Shown here: positions 1-11,246 of the stretch, piece by piece
Position numbering within the stretch: the stretch's first letter is position 1
Layout: each line of letters begins with the position of its first letter
DNA from: Schistosoma mansoni
Taxonomy: Eukaryota; Platyhelminthes; Trematoda; Strigeidida; Schistosomatidae
Length of the DNA stretch: 64,000 nt
Assembly: GCF_000237925.1 (NCBI RefSeq)
Contig: NW_017386111.1
Span: forward strand, 124,001 to 188,000
Reading direction: 5' to 3'
Notes under the pieces: generated by a model
What the model saw: only the letters and a program-made list of their open reading frames with translations
Told to the model about the DNA's origin: nothing
Database searches by the model: none
Position numbers and translations under genes: made by a program

Positions 1-2090
1 GAATTAATTTATACCTTTTCAAAGCTATTAAATATTCAATAAAATATCCATGATTATATGAAATGAGAATGCGACAAGTAAACGACCTTGTAGTTAGCAT
101 TAAACATACTACAATTTAGAAGAGGAAATAAAGCCAGTATACCACAAAAAGCTTTGTCGATTTACATGATCCTTAAACCTTTCGTACCAGTTATTAACTG
201 TGGTTCAGTAGGGAATAGGTTAGAAAATATTACCATTCCATGAGTAAACTACGCTTGTTATAGATGTTTTTGCTCAAAAATATGGAACCGTTTTAAAACA
301 TATTAGTCAAACAAAAAATATCTTATGAGAAACATACGGTCGTTAATATGCGACAAAAGTGGGACAGTCAGTCTTGTTTACTTATATAGATGCAACATAA
401 TAATAAAATTAGTATCCAATTGTGCAAGCGTTAGCCGATTTATTCATATTATTTATTTTATCATTGAAAAACTCCACACTACCTGTAATTGACTGAATTT
501 GGAAATATATGAACTACTGAGTCTCGAATTAATGGCGTTCTTCAGGAGGCCTAGATTCCATCTCTAATGAGGTCATAGATGTTCGCCGTTGGCTGGTCAC
601 ATACTAAGACGGAATAAGTATTCCTAGTGCTTGTTTGTTTTCACTGGTACTACAAATGATTTAAACCATTGAGGAATACCATCTATATGTTGTCTGTCGA
701 CACAAATATCTGCATAATATATGTATCAACACTAACAAGACCAATTGTTCGGGAATTCTGCACTTGGACTATTATCTCTTTATGACTTATATCATTATCG
801 CTAATATGCAAGCATATCATCAGGTAAGATACAATCTAGAACCTTTATCTGCTTTTAGTTCTACAGCTTTTCAACCGACCTGTGTTGCATGGTAGGACCT
901 TGAGGAACGATTGTTCTAGCCAGTATGGAGCGATTGATTATCATGATAGGCAAACCCGGCCACCACGTCAGGGTAGCAGCAACGGTCAGGTGATCCTTAG
1001 CTGACGTTATGGATGAGATGATCTCACATAATTGACTTTGTCGATAACTTCTTATTTCTAAAACTGTAGCATAGCCATCCTGAAGTTAACCACTAGTCAA
1101 CATAGGCTTGTAACTTGCCAGGTTGGATGTGTAGAATTAGGATAAATTAACAGTAACTCTTTAACTAGTTACGAGCAACGTTGGACCTATACACTTACAA
1201 ACTCACTGTGAACTATTCCTCTTAGTTTATTAGCCCCTAAATGATGTCAAAACTGACATTGAATTCAAAAGGCTTATTAGATCGGATGGATTCTCGCACT
1301 TTTTAAACACTACGAAGAGCGTCGGGCCAATTTTGAAGGGATACCTATAACACAGTACCCTGACGAGCTGCCGGTTGAACCCTACCTACGAGGACCTGTT
1401 TGCATTCTAGATAGCTACCACCTTTTCTAGGCTAGTTTAAATTACAGACTACTATTAATTAGTAGTTGTCTCATGAGCTCATTATTACATACGGCGAGGC
1501 TAAAAACATTTCTTCATGAAACATATTAATAAAGTAGTTAATGAGTCGTATTACTTAACCATTAGCTGTGAATAGCTCTTATTGTATCTATTCAATGTAC
1601 GCTTAACAGAGACCCAGGATACCTAATTAAAGACTTTGCAACCACCAGGTTCCTTCGTTCTCGCAAATGATACACCTTCCTTGCCAATAAACCACATTTG
1701 CAGACCGAATAACATTGGTTGGAAAACTGAAAATCTAGATATCGTGTTATTTAACACAAACTAGCCATCCGGCCATTCAATATATCATACAAGTGCGTTC
1801 CTGAATTTGTACTATAACAGCGTCAAGACTGAACATGTTGTTCTTAGGAAATCGATACTAACTCACAGAGTTTGTTCATTCTATCTTATTGATCTGATAT
1901 GGTCAAACCCCACAACTAGTCTCTCAGACAGCTACTGATCCACTAGCAACTCCTAGAAGTCTGACAAATATGAGGCAAGCGATGATTATGTAGACAGAGC
2001 ACATTAAAACCCACACCAAGTAAACAGTCACCTACAAGCAAAACTCAAAATGAACGATAACTAGTCTGCAATCTGGTATACACTCCTATT
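1..2090. other. Repeat-derived sequence, no supported gene
   Basis: No open frame here looks coding. The only recognisable piece is about 855-1000. It matches the 5' untranslated region of the non-LTR element at 26.8-30.2 kb (compare 30050-30180), in the same orientation, so it is a detached 5' fragment of that family on the minus strand. The rest is AT-rich, probably old repeat material. Confidence 0.5.
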
Positions 2091-2092
2091 GG

Positions 2093-2330
2093 TTGATTTT
2101 AATAAAAGTCACTCACACCAGACTTCTTGCTGCCAGTGGCTCGGATGAGTTGGAAGAGCTTCCTGCAGTTGCCAGATTCAGCTGCTGCTTCCATCTCGTC
2201 AGCACGCTCCGACCACCAGGCTCTATTATCCCAAGGGATCAAATGGCGTACAATGTGGCCAGCAAGAAGTTTAAACCCAACGAGTCTGTCGTTGTAAACA
2301 CTCTTCTGATAGCTTTCTATGTTTAGCAGC
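2093..2330 (-). mobile_element. Non-LTR retrotransposon fragment (linker upstream of RT)
   Basis: The minus-strand frame ends in a segment (AWWSERADEMEAAAESGN followed by a KLFQLIRATGSKKSGVS-type stretch). The same segment occurs at 36700 (ATGSKKSGVSE) and, diverged, in the element at 28634-29185. In those copies it sits between the endonuclease and reverse-transcriptase domains. Only this piece survives. The frame upstream of about 2300 is not homologous. It abuts the Merlin relic. Confidence 0.6.
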
Positions 2331-2464
2331 ATCTGGTCGTCTTTCCTTACAATAAGGGACCATGAAGTACAACACAGTAATAAGGAAACAAAGTACAATG
2401 AAAAATTCGGTTCCTTGGGAAATGTTAGCCAATCACTAAATAGTCAGTATGGAGTAAAAATATA

Positions 2465-3060
2465 TTATACAAAACCAAAGAATTGAAATGGATACACCTG
2501 TTTTACATGGTCCAAAAACTTGTCAAACACAGAAAGAGGTTTAAAGGTTCTAAAATCGTGATACATACGGTAGAGGAACTCATCCATATGACTCCATAAT
2601 AGTCGGTCTCTGGAGCCATGATAAGGTCGCAAAAACTCTCTCAGCCTCGACCACATAGCTTCAATATTGTTTGTGTGTACTCCAGTTGCGTAAGTTTGTC
2701 ATTTTCATTACGCATATATCCCTACAATACTCATACCGCTGAACAGCCGAAGCTTCAGTAACATTGCGAATATTGCAGCCAATAATACTGGTGCTTTCAT
2801 TATACAGTTCTCGGCAGCTATTAAATTTGCCTTAGTCTCAATCCGGATCGAGCGAAAAAGGTTCCTATTCTAGCAGACATATTACGTCGACAGACAACTT
2901 CACGGTAGTCTGCACAAGTCACTTGATTATTGCAATTACATTAAAGGAACTTCCCAGTAGTTCCATTTATTGTAGCCGCTTAATTGTCACGTCTTCTCTA
3001 AAATCCTGTGGACCGATCGTGCATGAGCATCAGGTACTGAAATTAACTCTGTGACCTTGA
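2465..3060 (-). mobile_element. Merlin (IS1016-like) DNA transposon relic, transposase C-terminus
   Basis: The minus-strand frame reads HTNNIEAMWSRLREFLRPYH and then a hydrophobic/aromatic tail (LLWSHMDEFLYRMYHDF). The signature HTNNIE..W is the C-terminal catalytic block of IS1016/ISXO2-type DDE transposases, which in animals define the Merlin superfamily. Merlin elements are known in schistosomes. The rest of the transposase (about 2700-3060) is broken by stops and frameshifts, so this is an inactive fragment. No terminal inverted repeats were identified. Confidence 0.65.
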
Positions 3061-3129
3061 AATCCTTCAAACGCTTCTGATTAGCTCGTTCACAAATCAT
3101 AGTCTCGCCATCTGACCATACATAATACT

Positions 3130-3375
3130 TGTGACGACATTATATATGAAAAATAAAAAGTCAGGTAGACAAATAGATGGTGAGAAGAAGTAAGGATAAT
3201 AAGGAAAATAATGTGAAGAACTATGTGAAACTCAGAATGTTGGATAATAAGTCAATATTACTAGGCTAGGTTCAGGATGGAAACCAACGGTTTTTGAATA
3301 CATACAAAATGTCTGCATTTTCGTATGCTCAAGGCTTCGACAAATATTTGTATACTCCCTAGACAACAACAGTAG
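3130..3375 (+). repeat. Dispersed repeat, copy 1 of 3
   Basis: About 240 bases here are repeated, diverged, at about 4105-4335 in direct orientation. Part of it recurs inverted at about 4530-4700. Shared landmarks are an ATGAAAAATAAAA stretch, GAAGTAAGGATAATAA, and ACATACAAAATGTCTGCATT. No coding capacity is seen. It may be a non-autonomous DNA element, possibly related to the adjacent Merlin relic, but that link is only positional. Confidence 0.55.
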
Positions 3376-4104
3376 AAGTCAGAGAACCAGATGCAACGTA
3401 CTTAGTAGGTGTTCACCGGCTTAAGTTGTCAAACTCCATTATGAAATCTCCGAAAGAAACAACAGTGTTAGAGATACTAAACACCACTAACGGTAATATA
3501 AAACTCAGCACCCAATATACACTTCGCAAGGTTAATGTGGATTGGCAAAATAGTAAAATAACTATAACGAATACACAGCCAATGAAATGAAACACACGGA
3601 AGATCAGTCTTGCTGGTGTTCCACTGACTTTCAGCCTTCTTATAAATCATGGAACTAAATACCATTTCCTACTTTACACCCCTCGACTTCACTTGTTCCA
3701 TTTTGATGAACTATATTCATCATGTTTAGATAATATCTCACATCCTCTTTTGCTTATGTCATTAATTTCATCTCGGTTTACTGACGTATAGTGGAACAAC
3801 TTGAACCGATGCACAATCACTCCAAATCCCATATGACAGTGACTGACTGAATAAATGAATGGTAATCAGCCAAAAGCTTAAAATACCTCCAATTACCGAA
3901 GTTTGATCATTATCTCCTACGAAACTTCAAGTCATGATTTAATTTTTCAGAAACTACACAACGGGTGCATTAGGACAAAACAAATCTAAATAAAACAATC
4001 AGTCCCTTTGATCAATTTGCATAACGCAATGAGAAGATGATAATCAGAACTATGTGACGGTATATCTGCGCAATATATATCAAGCACAATCTGATTATAC
4101 ATCT

Positions 4105-4335
4105 ACTTGTGAAGACATTAGAGATGAAAAATAAAAGGTCAGTTACACAAATGGATGGTGAGAGGAAGTAAGGATAATAATGTGAAGAACCACGTGGAAC
4201 TCAGAATGTTGGATATGTCAATATTACTAAGATACATTCAGGATGAGAACCAACACTACGTGAATACATACAAAATGTCTGCATTTTCATATGCTCAAGG
4301 CTTCAACAAACATTAGTATACTCCCTGGACAACTT
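4105..4335 (+). repeat. Dispersed repeat, copy 2 of 3
   Basis: Direct duplicate of 3130-3375, with many substitutions and small indels. It forms an imperfect palindrome with the inverted copy at 4530-4700. The 200 bases between the arms hold no recognisable gene. Confidence 0.55.
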
Positions 4336-4529
4336 CTGCACAAATCCAAAAGGATAAGTTCAGATCAATCTTATGTATTGCTTCTACCGTGTATTTAGTA
4401 ATAGAGTCGGATGAATTTTTATTACCTGATCTATTTCTGTGGCCACACACACACACGTAATCACTTATATGCCGCTTATGTTTTTGGTGAAGCATGGGCT
4501 TTGTTTCTTCAGTGAGAATGGCCTTTACT

Positions 4530-4700
4530 TCATGGTACGTTTCACTAACAAGTCTTTTTTCTCATCCTGAACTTATCCTAATAATGTTGATATATTATCC
4601 AACATGTTGAACTTCACAGCGTTCTTCCAATTATTTTCTTAATTATCCTTGTTTCCTTTTACCATCTATTTGCCTAACTGACCTTTTACTTTTTACATAT
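4530..4700 (-). repeat. Dispersed repeat, copy 3 of 3 (inverted)
   Basis: The reverse complement of this stretch matches the first part of 4105-4335: the ATAAAAGGTCAG-type start, the GATGGTGAGAGG region, the GTTGGATA segment and the TCAGGATGAG segment. Together with copy 2 it could fold into a long imperfect hairpin. Confidence 0.45.
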
Positions 4701-6660
4701 TGAGGCTGTGCTATACATACACCAGTGAAGTCACGACAAGGATGGACCGAATCCACAGACACAGTGTAGACCGTGACCACATCTGTGTCTTGCATATGTT
4801 TTGGAGGCAAAGCACAAACTGGTGAGGCAGGATCCCATGGTCGTACCTAGAGAAGCCTGACGACCCATTTGACTTCATGTGCAAACGTTGTCGGCTACAG
4901 CGTGTAATGAAGTGGGCGGCTTTATGAAACCAAGTGTAATATCTCGTGGTATCGAGTTCTTGGCACTTGTGAGAAATGAGAATAATGTGACAAAACAACA
5001 GTTAGTAGAGTGAGCAGGAGTATCCAAAGGTGACGAAAGGATTCGATCACGAACAAGAAAATCTCCAGAACTAAAGGAGTGATTGTCAGTTACTGGTCAT
5101 CCACACTGAGGAGAGATGTGTTACTTGGTGACCTGCTTCAAAGAAACGACTAACTGCTGCCATACATCGGTACAGTCTGCAACACAACCCTTCTTACGGA
5201 CCATGAGTTTGTTTTTATTCTCACCGTCCCCCAATTGAACTGGTGAGACCTAAGGGGAACTACTGTTCAAGCCAGTATAGGGATTGGGTCATTGGGTTGA
5301 GCAAGCTTGAACAAAGTCGGGTACAACAGAACAAACGTACTGAAGAAATTACATTGTTTATTGACAGTAACTTTAGAAATAGACAGTTGTACGAAATCCT
5401 ACTGCAGATTTACTTACTTGTCTTTGTATAGTCAATCATCGGCCGTATTCTTCCTGAAAGGTGAAAGATAATGATACTAGATTCATGGAATTAGTGAGGA
5501 TATTTATGCTGAGAATTCTATATCGTACCAGAATATAATATTGAATAAAGCCATCATTAATAATAACAATACCTCACTTAAATGAAATGAACGTTCTGAA
5601 CAATTAAACTTACTCAAAAGTCAGCGCTGACTCTAGTCTTCAGGATAAAAATATAATTGTGGCGAATGAATGATATATTATGTTTCACAAGTTATTCTGA
5701 ATTAGTGCAAAGTCCAGTAAAGATTTAGTTTGGGCTAACTCAAGGTGAAGTGCGAATCGCTAGACACAGACGACCGAATTTTGGCCTGTAAAATGTTAGG
5801 ACATACTTCTTGATTAGGTGCATAAGGAATAGTATATTACTAAGACGATATAAAAAATTGAAGATCAAAAGTCGAAGTAAAGATACTCATTGAAGAAACA
5901 ATTTTATTTCCAGGTCAAGAACGTAATTTTTAATGTCCTGAGAGTCACCAAGTCCAGCTACTCCGTTTTACTAATCCGGACAGTAAGACTCTTTTCGCAT
6001 TTTGATGGAACTATTCGACCAACATTAGCAAAACTAAGTTATAATAATGCTTACAACAGTAATTGGGTGCAAAGATCTTCATTAAGGAGATGGGATAATT
6101 AAATTGCCATATGAACAACAAATCATTATCTACCAGCAACAGCAGTGATAATCAAATTGTGAAAACTACAAAGAATAGTCATTTCTTGAATAATTATATT
6201 ATTACTGTAAAATGGATCGAAGTCCTTTATTCCGCAAATTTTTTATGAACAACTGTGGAGCGACTCCACACTTAACTGGACCAAAACGACATATTAACGT
6301 CTGATAATCTTGATGTACTAATTACGTGACCGCATCGTATAACAGTTTCAGAATGGGAAGTATTCGAGTCAGTCAAACACTGGATCGTATCCAGTTGCTT
6401 AGATTGAATGGAACTCAACTGTGTCCATGTTACTTATTGTTTAATATATAACGGATTACCTTTAAAACCTTTTTCTGAAATGAAATTAGGACCAATGAAG
6501 ATATCTCTGAAAACAAACGATCTTATGTGTTAGTAATTTCGCAATTTATGGGTATTATCGAATTCAACACTGAGTAAATAAATCCCCACCTGAGTAAAAA
6601 AACTTGTTACAATACACTGTGTCCGTACGGACTGATGATCAAGTGTTTTAAGAGAGGGGA
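4701..6660. other. No supported gene; one diverged non-LTR 5' fragment
   Basis: Around 5090-5300 the sequence resembles the 5' untranslated part of the non-LTR family found at 29.9-30.2 kb (TGCCATACATCGGTACAGTC, and a diverged CAAGCCAGTATAGGGATTGG). It is probably an old fragment. The remainder is AT-rich and I recognise nothing in it. Short open frames such as 5890-6102 have no family features and are treated as chance. Confidence 0.35.
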
Positions 6661-6669
6661 GATGATAGA

Positions 6670-6860
6670 CCAATCACCGTATGATTACGGCTCGAAGTCA
6701 CATAAAACAAGGTCGATATCTTATAGGTCAAGCTGAAAATCATATGCTTTGTACGAAGTCCATAAATAACCTTGAGGAATCAGCCAATCATCGCTCGGGA
6801 AACATTCTGAAAGTAATAACTTATAGGAGACAGAAATTACAAAGCAATATAATATAAATA
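6670..6860 (+). promoter_or_regulatory. H2B promoter: two CCAAT boxes and TATA box
   Basis: CCAATCA occurs at 6670-6676 and again at 6784-6790 (AGCCAATCA), followed by a TATA-like TATAAATA at 6853-6860. The TATA lies 48 bases before the ATG, so transcription would start near 6885 and give a short leader of about 20-25 bases. Paired CCAAT elements plus TATA is the usual layout of metazoan replication-dependent histone promoters. Confidence 0.6.
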
Positions 6861-6907
6861 TGAAGATGGAGATTGGGCAAAAGTTGTACGCGTTCGTCTA
6901 CTAAGCG

Positions 6908-7276
6908 ATGCCTCCTAAAGTTGTGTCTGGTAAAGCTGCCAAGAAGGCCTCGAAGGTTAAGCTGCCGAAGGTTGATAAGAAGAAGAAGAGGAGGAGGAAG
7001 GAGAGTTATGCTATCTACATCTACAAAGTCCTTCGTCAAGTCCATCCTGACACTGGTATCTCGTCGAAGGCGATGTCGATCATGAACTCGTTTGTGAACG
7101 ATATCTTTGAGCGCATTGCCGCAGAGGCCAGCCGACTATCACACTACAACAAGAAGTCGACAATTTCAAGCCGAGAGGTGCAGACAGCGGTTCGGTTGTT
7201 GTTGCCAGGTGAATTGGCGAAACACGCGGTATCTGAAGGCACGAAGGCAGTGACGAAGTACAGTGGGTCTAAGTAA
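6908..7276 (+). CDS. H2B: Histone H2B, replication-dependent type
   Basis: This is a complete 122-residue core histone. It pairs with H2A in the nucleosome octamer. A Lys-rich N-terminal tail (residues 1-31, with a [11 protein letters not shown] run at its end) leads into the histone fold, which has the highly conserved [20 protein letters not shown] and [21 protein letters not shown] segments. Lys117 in AVTKY is the position that is monoubiquitinated in animal H2B. The length matches the family. The start is the first ATG after the TATA box, and the MPPK start is typical of H2B. There is no intron. The gene has its own CCAAT/TATA promoter and a histone stem-loop 35 bases after the stop, so it is expected to give non-polyadenylated S-phase mRNA. 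No other histone gene lies in the window, although histone genes often occur in repeats. Confidence 0.97.
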   Translation: MPPKVVSGKAAKKASKVKLPKVDKKKKRRRKESYAIYIYKVLRQVHPDTGISSKAMSIMNSFVNDIFERIAAEASRLSHYNKKSTISSREVQTAVRLLLPGELAKHAVSEGTKAVTKYSGSK

Positions 7277-7311
7277 TTTGTTTGGAGTTTTTGAGTAGAG
7301 AACGCTTCCAC

Positions 7312-7327
7312 GGCCCTGTTTAGGGCC
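7312..7327 (+). terminator. Histone mRNA 3' stem-loop (SLBP site)
   Basis: GGCCCTGTTTAGGGCC forms a perfect 6-bp stem with the 4-base loop GTTT. This is the metazoan histone 3'-processing hairpin, with the diagnostic GG..CC stem base. It starts 35 bases after the H2B stop. The bases downstream are pyrimidine-rich, and no clear purine-rich U7 snRNA-binding element is visible. Confidence 0.9.
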
Positions 7328-7329
7328 AC

Positions 7330-7872
7330 TAATTTCTGATTTTGTTTCCTCTTTTCCTTTAAATATTGTAATTTGTGCTCCTAATCGCCTTATAAATTGC
7401 CTGGCAATGGCATGTTAGTTATTGTCATGATACTTTGTATGGTAGTGGCAGAGAGTTTGTGGTCTGTTTTATTGTGACAGTGCAGGTTGTTAGCGCTGCT
7501 TGACAATTGCTGGGACTAGGATATTCGCGAGCGAGCCAGTGGCCGGATCAACTCGTACAGGCTGTTTCGTGAGTAGGGTGACACCGACCCATCGTTTGGT
7601 TCCACTTCCGCAAAGTTGTCGATGCCTGTGTAGCTACGTAAATGTCGGTAAGATTAATTGGTTGTGACGGCACATAAAAAGTACAAAAACCAATTTTTTT
7701 TTACAATCGCTTTTACACTGCCGCAAGCGTATTAGTTTATGTATATATTTTTTGAAGTCCGATCAAGTGGCGTTGAAATAGATAGCTTTGACAAGTGATT
7801 GAGTTCTACGGATGATAAATTTTAAGTTTGCCGCAAGAGTAATTTTGTCACAGTGATAAGATAAGTTTATTA
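7330..7872. other. H2B 3' flank, no gene seen
   Basis: AT-rich flank with no coding frame. A motif at about 7638-7672 (ACGTAAATGTCGGTAAG and the following ATTAATTGGTTGTGACGG) recurs at about 8147-8181 with a few differences. The two copies bracket the non-LTR 3' fragment at 7873-8146. Confidence 0.5.
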
Positions 7873-8146
7873 TCAGTCAGTCAGCTACAACGTGGGACCA
7901 GGCACATATGTCTCGGTCCAAGTTGCCACACCTCAGTAGCACAACAAGATGATCACCGAATTCATGGAACCTGTTACTTCAATAGTAGTAATGTATTTCT
8001 AAGCAATATTTCTAAGACACGTGGTCAAATACTAGTAGCCAGGTTTCTCAACCGTAAAGTAGAACAGAACGAACTGCTATACAGCATACTAGTCCCTTAA
8101 TTGATAGACGGATATCTCGCCTTCAACATAGATGACGTAAATGTCT
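7873..8146 (-). mobile_element. Non-LTR retrotransposon 3' fragment, internally deleted
   Basis: Matches the 3' end of the element at 26.8-30.2 kb on the minus strand. It starts with the same (CTGA)n-type tail (TCAGTCAGTCAG at 7873-7884 here, 26781-26792 there) and the same untranslated sequence. It then jumps across a deletion at about 8000 to the part that encodes the end of the RT ORF. It cannot be functional. Confidence 0.75.
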
Positions 8147-8575
8147 CTAAGGTTAATTGGTTGTGACGGGGCCGCGAAGGTCATGAAATAAGTAAGCCTG
8201 AGTAGAGACTAGTGGAGGGCAGTGCGCGGCTACATACTCACAACCTGGACCGAATGAGGTGTAAGCACGGATAACCTCTTCATATAGTGCACAAAGATTT
8301 ATGAGCGATAACAAGATAAATACGTACTTGAAGGGGTATTAATCTGGTTGTTGCAAAGTTGAAAGACAAATGTTAATGAATGCTTGCATACATTGTTCGC
8401 CATTATGGTAGTCAGAGGAGCTGTGCTGTCTCATTTCGAAAGTGAGCTAGCGGGCGAATGTATAAAAAGTAACTGGTTGTCTTACTTCTCGTTCGTAACA
8501 TGCATCCCTCAGAAAGTAATTTACAGCTGTTTTGACAGCGTGTATCTACGAGCTTGCGGAGTGTAGCAGAACCGG
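8147..8575. other. No supported gene
   Basis: Begins with the second copy of the motif seen at 7638-7672. A TATAAAAAG string lies at 8461-8469, but no transcript-like structure follows. The short open frame at 8384-8566 has no recognisable features. Confidence 0.35.
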
Positions 8576-8576
8576 T

Positions 8577-8824
8577 TGGAAGACGCAGAAGATTCCCAAC
8601 TTCGTGATCAATAGACTGGATTCCGTAAGAATCGGTCGTGTACAGACCAAGTCACGCCACTACGGATCATCGTTGAACAATCAGTTAGGTGTAACTCGTC
8701 GCGCTATACATAAACTTCATTGACTATGAGAAGGTGTTTGATAGTGTGGACAGGAGAACATTATGGAGACTTTCGATACTATGGTGTTCCTGAGAAGATT
8801 GTCAACATTGTCCGGAACTCACGA
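8577..8824 (+). mobile_element. RTE-type reverse transcriptase fragment
   Basis: The plus strand carries, with frameshifts, the same RT segment as the minus-strand RTE element at 20437-20830. It encodes the VDAKLRDQQTGFRKD-like region, then a DYEK(A/V)FDSVDRRTLW block and a YGVPEKIVNIVRNS block. It stops abruptly at about 8824, where an RT fragment of a different family begins. Confidence 0.75.
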
Positions 8825-8825
8825 T

Positions 8826-9134
8826 GAAAGTGTTTCAACATCATGGAATGAGTCGATAGTCGTCCCTATCTTTAAAAAAAGGTTCACGTCGTTCCTGTAG
8901 CAACTGTCGGGGAATAAGTATACTTCCGATTGCGTCCAAACTAGTGGCTTCCGTCATACTTCGTAGGTTGATCAAAACCTGAGAGACTGACTCGCAAAGA
9001 GCAGGCTGGTTTTCGTTCTGGTCAAGGATGCATTGATCCTATCTCCACCCTCCACCTAATGTTAGAACACCGTCACACTTATCACAGGTCAATAATCGTA
9101 GTGTTTCTTGATATCAGGGCTGCCTTCGATTCTG
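8826..9134 (+). mobile_element. Second non-LTR RT fragment fused to the first
   Basis: From TGAAAGTGTTTCAACATC onward this matches 37035-37340 of the element at 36.5-38.7 kb. It covers the ESVPTSWNESIVVPIFKKGS block, NNYRGISLLPIASKL, the EQAGFR(S)G block and VFLDIRAAFDS. The A/AFDS block holds the first catalytic Asp of RT. It carries small indels. It ends at 9134, where unrelated sequence and then a solo LTR follow. Confidence 0.75.
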
Positions 9135-9232
9135 GGTTGGAAAATTGGCCAAGTTTGAATTGTGCTCGATGAATTGAGTTACTAGTTGTGGTTCATCAGA
9201 TGTATTGCGTATTCCAAATACGGCTCACCAGA

Positions 9233-9592
9233 TGTAGTAGGGTCGAGTCGAGGACGGACTATGATCACCACTACTATACGATTACATGCCCAGAAACGAC
9301 TTGGTTCCTTTGATAACGCGTAAACCAGAAGGCGTTATTAATCCAGATCAAGTATATTTATTGGCGATCTCGTGGTATCGATAGAATACCGAGACGTGCC
9401 AACGAGTACAAGCGAAATGGGCAGAGCGTAATAAAGTTCGAACCGAACAAGGCGGATAGCGGAACAAGAAATGAGTCTGATACAGTTAAACAAATACAGT
9501 AAAACAATCGCTGGTACAATTGGTAACAATAATAATAATAATTGTTTCTGTTATTCCAATCGTGTTCTTATCGAGACCAGCCGGTCACTACA
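9233..9592 (-). mobile_element. Solo LTR of a Gypsy-type element (minus orientation)
   Basis: A 360-bp unit whose minus strand starts TGTAGTGACCGG and ends in CTACTACA or a close variant. It has copies at 13325-13683 (+) and about 53560-53905 (-). The third copy lies just downstream of a Gypsy pol, as a 3' LTR would. In LTR orientation the unit carries a CAATAAATATAC polyadenylation-like signal. No internal region is attached, and the flanks (CAGA / AGTT) do not form a target duplication. Confidence 0.7.
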
Positions 9593-11195
9593 AGTTCAAC
9601 TCGAATTCTGTTTTGAATAAATGATTCTGTCTGACTGTTCCATCTGAGTTTTGATGAGAAATTTTAACCGCTGAAAAGGAAATAGACATCAATTCTATCT
9701 GACTGTTCTGCTATACTCGTGAATGTGTATATAAATTGGGATAAACTTTTTTCGATCAAGTAGAAATGAAACTGAAGTTGTTAGGTTTCGTGACAAGAGA
9801 AAGTCTATTCATGTGATGTAAAGTAAACTGGGGAAAAAAGTGATAACTATTTTTAATAGTAGATTACAGTGATTACTGAACTTGAAAGCTAATCAAATGT
9901 TTAATGCACAAGTAGTAAACTGATTTCCATTTTAGTCTTTTCATTAGTTATTTTAACATACAGTTTGATCTCGTTATATTCATTCTATAAATGTAAACAT
10001 AGGAATAAACCATTGTGATAAGATAATGAATAGGGTATGTATGTATTAATCATGCTAAATGTCAAGGATCGGTGAATGAATAAACTTTTACACTTTCTTA
10101 AATTAATAATAATTTCAGAGAGAAAAGCAAATAATATTTATGATTGGGTGATTTTACCAGCAGTAATTCTCTAATACAAAAGAGTTGTGTGTGTTTATTT
10201 TGCTTTGGAAAGAACATCGATAACAAACGCGTGATTGTATTTATTCTTTATGATAGTAGTCTTCAGTTCAATGAGTAGTTGTTGCGTAATTTTGCAAATC
10301 TATTAAAAGTAAAAAGATTATTTGAAACTACAAATTGTCCAGTGTATGTAGTTCAGCTGCATATAATTATGATAAGAAAACTTCACTGTGTATTCAGTAG
10401 TGTAAATCAGTAATTGTGCTTGGGAAGTGAGCGTAATATTCATTGTAAATGTGTTTGTAAGTATGTAATATGACCAAATCATTATCTTAATTTTCGGAAT
10501 GTAATTTCTAAATGACAACATAAACGTTATTTATTAATAAGGACGTTTGGAATAATTTTTTAATTCGTTGGTTTTATTTATTAAACATATTAGACGGACG
10601 GACATTAACAAATTCTATGCACATATTCGTACGTATTGTGTGAATATTTAATTTTTTTATTCTTAGTGCTGATTGAATTATGTCGATCAAGTTTCAATAT
10701 GGCCGCTTGTTCGTGTGACTCGTCATCATGTGCACTATATTTTGATGATGCGCGGTTTTAAGTGAATGGCAGGAGACCCTACTTGACTTTAGATTCAGGC
10801 TAGTTGGCTGATGCCTGATCAACACAAACGGATTATTACTAAGGAATAGAATAACATGACTTTGTTTACTACTCAGTTATTATTCAATGTAAATATTTCA
10901 GTCATGCAGGAAGCCAATGGCAACCCAAATACTTCAGTAGTAACACCCATGACTGTGAAACTAGTTCACTATATTTCGAATCCCAAAGAGAACACCAGTT
11001 CCCTCAAGATTACAGATATGCATTGCTGACGAATGTCAACTTACTAAAATCCTAGGTTCATGATATCTTGCCTACTACATTCAACTACCTAACATACTGA
11101 TTACTAAGGGTTATGAACAACAACAGAACATCACTTGTAACGTTACAAAATTAGCTGATAGACTTTGGACTAGTTCGCAAAAAGCCTTTCATTTC

Positions 11196-11197
<2 letters not shown>
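9593..11197. other. AT-rich stretch, no supported gene
   Basis: No convincing coding exon. A stop-bounded frame of about 65 codons without an ATG (10850-11060, +) is preceded by a TTTCAG-like acceptor but matches nothing I know. It could belong to the protease gene, but that is unsupported. Nothing resembling the expected protease His exon (AAHC block) was found. Confidence 0.35.

Positions 11198-11240
<43 letters not shown>
11198..11240. repeat. (AT)n microsatellite
   Basis: About 43 bases of uninterrupted AT dinucleotide repeat, followed by a TTATATTATT tail. Confidence 0.95.

Positions 11241-11246
<6 letters not shown>

Noticed and set aside
4711-4998. 95-codon minus-strand frame as a gene
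   Set aside because: No family features; the region is next to repeat copies and non-LTR leader sequence.
10430-10470. CATTGTAAATGT as a remnant of the catalytic His motif (HC)
   Set aside because: The preceding residues (SERNI) do not match the LTAA consensus and no acceptor lies upstream.
10850-11060. Candidate upstream exon of the protease (stop-bounded frame after a TTTCAG)
   Set aside because: No IVGG or AAHC block, no clear donor before the stop, and no recognisable similarity to S1 proteases.
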